Origin: an uncultured Pelagibacteraceae bacterium
GTDB taxonomy: Bacteria; Pseudomonadota; Alphaproteobacteria; Pelagibacterales; Pelagibacteraceae
Direction: 5' to 3'
DNA: 64,000 bases
NCBI GenBank assembly: GCA_902567685.1
Contig: CACFNH010000001.1
Location: 1-64,000 of the forward strand
Of this stretch, positions 56,262 to 62,308 are shown one piece after another (position 1 is the first letter of the stretch; each line of letters starts with the position of its first letter). The position numbers were made by a program, and so were the translations under genes. The notes beneath the pieces were generated by a model. It saw only the letters and a program-made list of their open reading frames with translations. It was not told where the DNA came from and made no database searches.

Positions 56262-57061
56262 TGAGAATTAAAGTTCAACCTTGTAAAAATAATATTGGAG
56301 CTAAAATCTCCTGTAACTTAAAAACTGCAGGTGAGGTAGAAATTAATCAAATTAAAGATGCTTTGAACGGATTTGGGGTAGTTTTTTTTCGAAATCAAAA
56401 TTTAGACCCAAAATCATACATAAAATTTGCAAAAAATTTTGGTCCTCTAGCAGATTATCCGATGTTAAAAGGGTTAAGTAAAGAATTTCCAGAAATTACA
56501 GTAGTAGAAAGAAAATCATCAGACGTCGGGCCTAGTTTTGGAGAACAGTTTCATACTGACTCTAGCTACACTGAAAATCCTCCTAGATATACTATGTTGT
56601 TAGCAAAATTAGTACCAAAAAGAGGTTTGGGAAATACTGAATTTGCATCTCAATATCTTGCATATGAAAAATTACCTGACGAATACAAAAAAAAAATTGA
56701 AAATGTAAAAGGAGTTTTTTCATCTTCAGGACCAATTTCAGTAACTCGTGTTGAAAGAGAACTAGAAAAAGGAACTGGAAAGTCTAAAGATTTTAAATCT
56801 ATTCATAGTGTCATAAGAAAAATAAATAACCGTAAGTCTATTTATTGTAGTCCAGGACATGTAGTAGATTTTTTAAATATAAGCAAAGAAGAAGGGGAAG
56901 AATTAAAAGAATTTTTATTTAAGCATCAAATAAAAAAAGAGTTTGTTTATTCTTTTGAGTGGGAAAAAGATTCTATAGCAATATGGGATAATTGGTCTAT
57001 ACTTCATCAAGCAACATCTTTTTCTGGAAATAGAGTTATGCATAGAATAACGGTTCAATAA
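56261..57061 (+). CDS. TauD/TfdA family Fe(II)/2-oxoglutarate dioxygenase
   Basis: A 266-residue dioxygenase. The iron ligands are His98 and Asp100 (FHTDSSY) and distal His249 (SILHQA). The 2-oxoglutarate-binding arginines are probably Arg258 and Arg262 (NRVMHRITVQ), as in TauD. FGEQFHTD and IAIWDNWSILHQ are typical family stretches. The substrate could be taurine or another sulfonate, a phenoxy acid, a betaine-like compound or something else; nothing in the neighbourhood fixes it. It overlaps the EamA gene by one base and precedes the thioesterase by one base, so the three are co-expressed. Confidence 0.9.
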   Translation: MRIKVQPCKNNIGAKISCNLKTAGEVEINQIKDALNGFGVVFFRNQNLDPKSYIKFAKNFGPLADYPMLKGLSKEFPEITVVERKSSDVGPSFGEQFHTDSSYTENPPRYTMLLAKLVPKRGLGNTEFASQYLAYEKLPDEYKKKIENVKGVFSSSGPISVTRVERELEKGTGKSKDFKSIHSVIRKINNRKSIYCSPGHVVDFLNISKEEGEELKEFLFKHQIKKEFVYSFEWEKDSIAIWDNWSILHQATSFSGNRVMHRITVQ

Positions 57062-57062
57062 T

Positions 57063-57443
57063 ATGGAAGAAACTAAATCTGGATTTTCAAAACATATAGG
57101 AGGAATTACTGTAAAAAAAATTAATGACTCTAGTTATGAATTTTATGCTGAAGTAAAAGATATAAATCTTAATACAGCTCAAATGGCTCACGGAGGTTAC
57201 TTGTGCTCTATAGCGGATACAGGTATGGGTAATGCAGCACATAGAGTTGCAGATAATAAAAGATGTGTAACAATTTCATTAGAAATGAAATTTATTTCAG
57301 CAGCTAGCTCGGGTCAGAAACTAACAGGGAAAGTTAAAATACAAAAAAAAACTAAAACTCTTGTATTTATAACTTGTGAAATAATTAATTCTGAAACTAC
57401 AGTGGCTACTGCATCAGGAGTTTGGAAAATCTTAAAATCTTAA
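57063..57443 (+). CDS. PaaI-type hotdog-fold thioesterase
   Basis: A 126-residue single hotdog domain. The signature is MAHGGYLCSIADTGMGNAAH (near 45-64), where the HGG and the Asp are the expected catalytic features, and a C-terminal TASGVWKIL strand closes the fold. Such enzymes hydrolyse acyl-CoA esters, and the substrate is unknown. It starts one base after the dioxygenase stop. Its last 4 bp overlap the TRAP permease gene on the other strand. Confidence 0.9.
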   Translation: MEETKSGFSKHIGGITVKKINDSSYEFYAEVKDINLNTAQMAHGGYLCSIADTGMGNAAHRVADNKRCVTISLEMKFISAASSGQKLTGKVKIQKKTKTLVFITCEIINSETTVATASGVWKILKS

Positions 57444-59767
57444 TCTTTTTTTCTTCGATAATTTAAATAGCCAAAAATAAACAAAAGAACCAGTGCAAAA
57501 GGATAAATAATAGATTTATTAGGTCTATCTGGATTTTCTATTTTAAAATTACTTATTATATCACCCATTTGTATTCCAGATTTTTTTGCCTCTCCTTTCC
57601 AATTCAATTTATCTACAGTTAGTTGGCCTTCTTGATTTGTAAGTGTTATTCCGTATTCCTCTAAATTAAATTTATTTTTAAATTTTCCTTTATCAATAAC
57701 AAATAATTTATATCTTTCTCCATACTCAGTTAATCTTGTAACTTTAATATGAACTTCTTTAGATGGATCAAAAGATAGTGTTTGAATAGTTTCGGCTGAA
57801 AGTTTTTGTTCATTAAATTTTGGATAAAATTTACTTAAAACATAATCTGGAGCTAAAAATGATAATGATATAACTAAAAAAGCTATAATCTCATACCATC
57901 TTAATTTATTTATAAACCACTGTTGAGTGGCTGCGGTAAAAACTAAAATTCCAATCAATGAAGTGACTATAACCAATAGAGCTTGCCAAATACTATCTAC
58001 ACCGATCAATAAAAGCTCATGATTAAATAAAAAGACTATTGGTAAAATTCCTGTCCTTAAACTATACCAAATTGCTTGAAGTCCTGTTCTTAAAGGATCG
58101 CCTCCAGATATTGCTGCTGCTGCATAAGATGCTAAACCAACAGGAGGTGTTACATCTGCCATTAAACCAAAATAAAATACAAATAAGTGAACAGCAATTA
58201 ACGGAAAAATAAATCCAGAAGCATTTCCAACATCTACCAACACTGTGGCCATTAGTGAAGCTACTACTACATAGTTTGCAGTAGTTGGGAGACCCATGCC
58301 AAGTAGTAAGCAAAGTATAATAGTTAATAAGATTAATATAATTACATTGTCTCTGGCTATCGTCTCTATAACTATTATTAAATTTGTACTTAAGCCTGTA
58401 GAGCCAACTGCCCCTACTATAATACCCGCTGTTGCAATCGCAATTCCAACTCCAACCATATTGATTGCACCTTTTTGAAGACCTACTATAGTTTGATTCC
58501 ACCACTCAGTTAAACCGATTTTGAAATCTGAGTTTTTGATAACACGATTTATCAAATTCACTAGAATTAAAGAAATAGTTGCATAAAAAATAGAAAAACC
58601 CGCGGTGTATCTCATATAAACAAGAAGAAAAATTAAAACAAAAATCGGTATTAAAAAATGTAATCCCGATAAAAAAGTTTTCTTCAGATGTGGTACGTCG
58701 GCATCGTCCATACCCTTGAGACCTAATTTAAGGGCCTCTAAATGAGATATATAAAATAAAGCAATGTATGAAATAATAGCTGGTAAAAAAGCATGTTTAA
58801 CAACTTCAAAATAAGTAACACCTATGAAGCTTGCCATTACGAATGCAGCAGCTCCCATCACTGGTGGCATGATTTGACCGTTCACAGATGATGAAACTTC
58901 GATTGCTCCAGCTTTCTCTTGAGAGAAACCAGTTTTTTTCATTATTGGAATTGTAAAAGTTCCTGTTGTTACAGTGTTTGCAATTGAAGAACCTGAAATC
59001 ATACCTGTCATTCCAGATCCCAAGATAGCAGCTTTAGCAGGACCTCCTCGCATCTTCCCAACCATAGCAAATGCTAAATCTAAAAAATATTTACCTCCAC
59101 CTGCAGTTTCTAATATAGCTCCAAACAATACAAATAAAAATATGAAATCTACTGATACTCCTATTGGTATTCCAAAAATAGCTTCTTGGTCAAACCATTG
59201 AAAACCCACTAATCTTTTTATAGATAGACCGCCATGAGAAATTATATCAGGAGCATATTTTCCAAAATAAGAAAATAAAAGGAAACAGATTGCAATAATA
59301 ACCAAAGGCAAACCTATGGCGCGTCTAGTCGCCTCTAATAAAATTAATATTCCTGTAGCCCCTATTATAAGTTCGATTGGAACTTTGAATCCAAATATAT
59401 CTTTAACTAAAAGTATTCCACCTCTATTTACTAAGTCATCATAAAAAAAATAAATGTATAAACAACAAAATGCGGCAACAATGCTAATTAAAATATCAAA
59501 TACTGAAATTTTTTTTCCCCTAACTATTGGAAAAATTAAAAAAGTTAAAGTTAAAGCAAAACCTAAATGAATGGCTCTAGCTGGTAAACCTTTGAACATT
59601 CCAAAGTTAAACCAAAAAGGAAATGGTGAAGCGTACCAAAGTTGAAACAAAGTCCAGAGAATTGCAATGCCAAAAACTATTTTTAAATGAATGCCTGATA
59701 AATTTCGAGTAGGTGAAATATCTTCTTGAATTTTTTCTTTAATCTTACTTTGAACGTTTTGATTCAT
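57440..59767 (-). CDS. TAXI-type TRAP transporter permease (fused 4TM/12TM) with C-terminal periplasmic domain
   Basis: One polypeptide of 775 residues combines the small (DctQ-like, about 25-150) and large (DctM-like, about 150-600) membrane subunits of a TRAP transporter. Typical stretches are GSGMTGMISGSSIANTVTTG and a second GMGLPTTANYVVVASLMA. After about residue 640 comes a hydrophilic DUF3394-type region containing a PDZ-like LNWKGEAKKSGIQMGDIIS segment, then a last membrane helix (IIYPFALVLLFIFGYLNY). It works with the upstream solute-binding protein. A hairpin terminator separates the two genes, which should reduce permease expression. Confidence 0.93.
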   Translation of the reverse strand: MNQNVQSKIKEKIQEDISPTRNLSGIHLKIVFGIAILWTLFQLWYASPFPFWFNFGMFKGLPARAIHLGFALTLTFLIFPIVRGKKISVFDILISIVAAFCCLYIYFFYDDLVNRGGILLVKDIFGFKVPIELIIGATGILILLEATRRAIGLPLVIIAICFLLFSYFGKYAPDIISHGGLSIKRLVGFQWFDQEAIFGIPIGVSVDFIFLFVLFGAILETAGGGKYFLDLAFAMVGKMRGGPAKAAILGSGMTGMISGSSIANTVTTGTFTIPIMKKTGFSQEKAGAIEVSSSVNGQIMPPVMGAAAFVMASFIGVTYFEVVKHAFLPAIISYIALFYISHLEALKLGLKGMDDADVPHLKKTFLSGLHFLIPIFVLIFLLVYMRYTAGFSIFYATISLILVNLINRVIKNSDFKIGLTEWWNQTIVGLQKGAINMVGVGIAIATAGIIVGAVGSTGLSTNLIIVIETIARDNVIILILLTIILCLLLGMGLPTTANYVVVASLMATVLVDVGNASGFIFPLIAVHLFVFYFGLMADVTPPVGLASYAAAAISGGDPLRTGLQAIWYSLRTGILPIVFLFNHELLLIGVDSIWQALLVIVTSLIGILVFTAATQQWFINKLRWYEIIAFLVISLSFLAPDYVLSKFYPKFNEQKLSAETIQTLSFDPSKEVHIKVTRLTEYGERYKLFVIDKGKFKNKFNLEEYGITLTNQEGQLTVDKLNWKGEAKKSGIQMGDIISNFKIENPDRPNKSIIYPFALVLLFIFGYLNYRRKKD

Positions 59768-59790
59768 TTTATTTAAGATACATTATTCTA

Positions 59791-59825
59791 AAAAAAAAGG
59801 CCCAATAAATATTGGGCCTTTTTAG
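59791..59825 (-). terminator. Rho-independent terminator between TRAP binding protein and permease
   Basis: A 10-bp perfect stem AAGGCCCAAT/ATTGGGCCTT with a 4-base loop is followed on the minus strand by eight T residues, and on the plus strand by five. It lies 18 bp after the solute-binding-protein stop codon and before the permease ATG. It is the clearest intrinsic terminator in the window. Being inside an operon, it is likely a partial attenuator giving more binding protein than permease. Confidence 0.85.
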
Positions 59826-59843
59826 TTAAAATATAAAGTTGAA

Positions 59844-60848
59844 TTACATTAATCCAGCTTCTTTATAATACTTAATTGCTCCTGGATGTAATGGAGCTGA
59901 TAAACCGTCAGCTATCATGTTTTTCTTTTCCAGAGGTCCAAAAGCAGGATGTTGATCTCTAAAAGAATCAAAGTTTTCCATTACCGCTTTTGTAACTAAG
60001 TATACAAGCTCCTCAGAAACATCAGCACTAGTTACAACAGTTGCTTTTACACCAAAAGTTGTAGCGTCTTTTTTCTGATTTGAGTAAGTTCCTTTTGGAA
60101 TTACTGCTTTAGCATAATAGTCAGCTCCGTCAATTAAACCTTGAACTGCCGGACCAGTTAAATTAATTGGACTAGCTTTTGCTTTACAAGTTGCTGCTTG
60201 CTCCATAGCACCATTAGGAAATCCTACAGAATATCCAAATGCATCTATTTTACCATCGCAAAGAGCTTTTACTTGCTCAGAAGAAGTAAGTTCAGTAGTT
60301 GCTTTGAACATACTCATGTCTGCTCCCATAGCTTTCATTAATTCTTCCATAGTTCCTCTTTGTCCAGAACCAGGGTTACCAATGTTTACTGTTTTTCCTT
60401 TTAAGCCTTTAAAATCTTTAATTTTAGATTTTTTACTTGCCCAAATTTGGAAAGGTTCATTGTGAACAGAAAATACAGCTCTTAAATTGCTAAACTGTTT
60501 TCCTTCCCATTTACTAGAACCATTGTAAGCATGATACTGCCAGTCTGACTGAGCAACACCAAATTGAAACTCACCATCTTTGATTTGTCCAATATTGTAG
60601 TTAGAACCACCTGTAGAAGGTGCAGTACATCTGTATGCTTTGGCCGTACCTTTTTTTCTTCCGTGATCAGCACTTATTGCTGATTTGTGCAACATTTTAC
60701 AAATTGCGTTACCTGTCTGGAAGTAAACTCCAGTTGGTCCGCCTGTTCCTATTGTAAAAAACTCTGCAGATTTTGCTATAGTTGTGAATGTGCTTGAAGC
60801 AGCAAGCATAACTAAAGCTGCAGAGATCATTGATATTAATTTTCTCAT
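59844..60848 (-). CDS. TAXI family TRAP transporter solute-binding protein
   Basis: A periplasmic binding protein of about 334 residues. A signal peptide ends near AKSA before EFFTIGTGGPTGVYFQTGNAICKM, the opening TAXI-family pattern. The conserved GSGQRGTMEELM follows, as do PAFGPLEKKNMIADGLSAPLHPGA near the end. Two ATG codons are adjacent; the one at 60848 sits 5 bases after a strong AAAGGAG ribosome site, a better spacing than the one at 60851. The ligand is unknown; characterised TAXI proteins bind glutamate or other organic acids. A promoter lies directly upstream. Confidence 0.93.
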   Translation of the reverse strand: MRKLISMISAALVMLAASSTFTTIAKSAEFFTIGTGGPTGVYFQTGNAICKMLHKSAISADHGRKKGTAKAYRCTAPSTGGSNYNIGQIKDGEFQFGVAQSDWQYHAYNGSSKWEGKQFSNLRAVFSVHNEPFQIWASKKSKIKDFKGLKGKTVNIGNPGSGQRGTMEELMKAMGADMSMFKATTELTSSEQVKALCDGKIDAFGYSVGFPNGAMEQAATCKAKASPINLTGPAVQGLIDGADYYAKAVIPKGTYSNQKKDATTFGVKATVVTSADVSEELVYLVTKAVMENFDSFRDQHPAFGPLEKKNMIADGLSAPLHPGAIKYYKEAGLM

Positions 60849-60873
60849 CATATCTCCTTTGTTTTTTTATATG

Positions 60874-60902
60874 ATTTAACTATTTTGTTGGCTTAAGGTC
60901 AA
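60874..60902 (-). promoter_or_regulatory. Predicted sigma-70 promoter of the TAXI binding-protein gene
   Basis: On the minus strand TTGACC (60902-60897) and TTAAAT (60879-60874) are 17 bases apart, matching 5 and 4 of the 6 consensus positions. It lies in the 60-bp gap after the aminotransferase stop. Combined with the strong AAAGGAG ribosome site, this suggests high expression of the binding protein independent of the aminotransferase. Confidence 0.5.
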
Positions 60903-60911
60903 AGTAATTTT

Positions 60912-62147
60912 TTACAAATTTTTTGACCATTCTGATAGTTTATTTGTTCCTTCTACTACATTTGGAGCATATTTTTCTATAATGTCATTTCCTGGTAATT
61001 CATAACTTGAAGTATTTTTAAGAAACTCGTCACCATCAAAATCGGTGTAGCTCAATCTTGTTAACATTTTAGTTTTATCAAATCCAAATGCAGATCCTGG
61101 TAGAAGAGCTACTCCAGTTTCATTTAAAATTGAGTCACATAAATCTATGGAGCTTTTAAATTTTGAATTAACAAACTCAGGCATCAAATAAAATCCGCCT
61201 TGTGGAGGATTAATCAAAATATTATTTGATTTTAGATTATTGTAAACGTAGTTACCAACTGATTTAAGTATATTTCTAGTTTTTATTATATAGTCTGTGT
61301 AATCCCCTGAGTATGCTTCAATTGCTGCATATTGAATGGGGCTGCTTACTGATGAAAAGGTTTCGCTACCTACTGCTTTCATTCTAGATAAAAAATTACG
61401 TAGATTTTTTGGAACAGCAATAAAGCCCAACCTCCAGCCTCCAGCACCACACCATTTGCTTATAGATGAACTTATTATTGTTCCCTCAGGATAAAAAGAA
61501 GAAATAGATTCATACTTATTGCAAAAACTTAATTGTCCATAAATCTCATCAGAGTGAATTAAAATTTTATATTTTTTTGCAACTTCAGCGATTTCTTTAA
61601 AATTTTTACAAACAGCTCCAGAAGGGTTATTGGGAGAATTTAATATTAATAAAATATTTTTATTTCCTATAGACTTAATTTTTTTCTCCAATTCTTCTGA
61701 TGTAGGAAACCAATTATTTTCTCTAGATGTATTAATCCAGTGAACTTTGTTGTTTGCTATAGTAGCTTGAGGAGCGTAGGACACCCAGCTAGAAGTAGGT
61801 AAAATAACTTCTCCTTTGAAAGCAACATGCATTACATACATTGCTTCTTTAGATCCTGGTGTTACTAAGATGTCGTCTTTAGAAAAATTATTATTTGTTA
61901 AATTGTTTAAATGTTTTGCTATTGCTGCTCTTAATTCTGGTAACCCTTGCATAGGAAGATATGCTTTTTTTTTAGCATTTTCTTTTAATGTCAAAACAAT
62001 CTTTTCTGGAACTGGAAAAGGAGATTGTCCAAATCCAAAATGATAAATTTTTTTTCCAGATTTAACTAATTCTTTGCTTTTTTCATTGATAGCTAAAGTT
62101 GCTGAAGGGACAAGATCAAGGATATTTTTTTTAACCAAATCTTTCAT
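60912..62147 (-). CDS. Class I/II PLP-dependent aminotransferase
   Basis: A fold-type I aminotransferase of 411 residues. The PLP-binding Lys231 is in SISKWCGAGGWRLGF, with the NSPNNPSGAV motif near 170-179, the HSDEIYGQL motif (Asp200) and a C-terminal LTRLSYTDFDGDEF with the substrate carboxylate-binding Arg. It resembles aspartate or aromatic/branched-type aminotransferases, and the precise substrate is open. It is the first gene ahead of the TAXI TRAP genes and has a 24-bp palindrome just before its ATG, so it may process the transported compound or respond to it. Confidence 0.9.
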   Translation of the reverse strand: MKDLVKKNILDLVPSATLAINEKSKELVKSGKKIYHFGFGQSPFPVPEKIVLTLKENAKKKAYLPMQGLPELRAAIAKHLNNLTNNNFSKDDILVTPGSKEAMYVMHVAFKGEVILPTSSWVSYAPQATIANNKVHWINTSRENNWFPTSEELEKKIKSIGNKNILLILNSPNNPSGAVCKNFKEIAEVAKKYKILIHSDEIYGQLSFCNKYESISSFYPEGTIISSSISKWCGAGGWRLGFIAVPKNLRNFLSRMKAVGSETFSSVSSPIQYAAIEAYSGDYTDYIIKTRNILKSVGNYVYNNLKSNNILINPPQGGFYLMPEFVNSKFKSSIDLCDSILNETGVALLPGSAFGFDKTKMLTRLSYTDFDGDEFLKNTSSYELPGNDIIEKYAPNVVEGTNKLSEWSKNL

Positions 62148-62171
62148 AATAACTTTTAATTAAAAGTTATT
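62148..62171. promoter_or_regulatory. Perfect 24-bp palindrome at aminotransferase start, likely operator
   Basis: The two halves AATAACTTTTAA and TTAAAAGTTATT form a perfect inverted repeat with no spacer. It ends directly before the aminotransferase ATG (62147) and spans the transcription start predicted from the promoter at 62176-62205. A dimeric repressor site is the simplest reading. A hairpin hiding the start codon is the alternative. A+T richness makes chance palindromes easier, but 12 of 12 matched positions is strong. Confidence 0.55.
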
Positions 62172-62175
62172 TCTT

Positions 62176-62205
62176 TCTATACGGGGAGTGCTGGTTTCAA
62201 GTCAA
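62176..62205 (-). promoter_or_regulatory. Predicted promoter of the aminotransferase-TRAP operon
   Basis: On the minus strand TTGACT (62205-62200) and TATAGA (62181-62176) are 18 bases apart, matching 5 and 4 of the 6 consensus positions. Transcription would begin near 62169, inside the 24-bp palindrome. It stands back to back with the helicase promoter. Confidence 0.5.
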
Positions 62206-62221
62206 TAATAAAATAGAACAT

Positions 62222-62250
62222 TTGACAAATTGATTCGGTCATGTTTTAAT
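62222..62250 (+). promoter_or_regulatory. Predicted sigma-70 promoter of the helicase gene
   Basis: TTGACA (62222-62227, perfect -35) and TTTAAT (62245-62250, 5 of 6 for -10) are separated by 17 bases, the best promoter match in the window. Transcription would start near 62257, leaving a leader of about 52 bases before the ATG at 62309. No riboswitch-like structure was recognised in that leader. Confidence 0.6.
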
Positions 62251-62308
62251 CTTATTTTGTTCTCAACAGAGACCTATATATAGTATAAAAAAAAATATCT
62301 AACACAAA

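Noticed and set aside
58062-58505. 147-codon frame in another minus-strand frame within the TRAP permease gene
   Set aside because: Its product is rich in Cys, Ser, Tyr and Asn with no fold pattern, and the permease frame is clear over the same bases.
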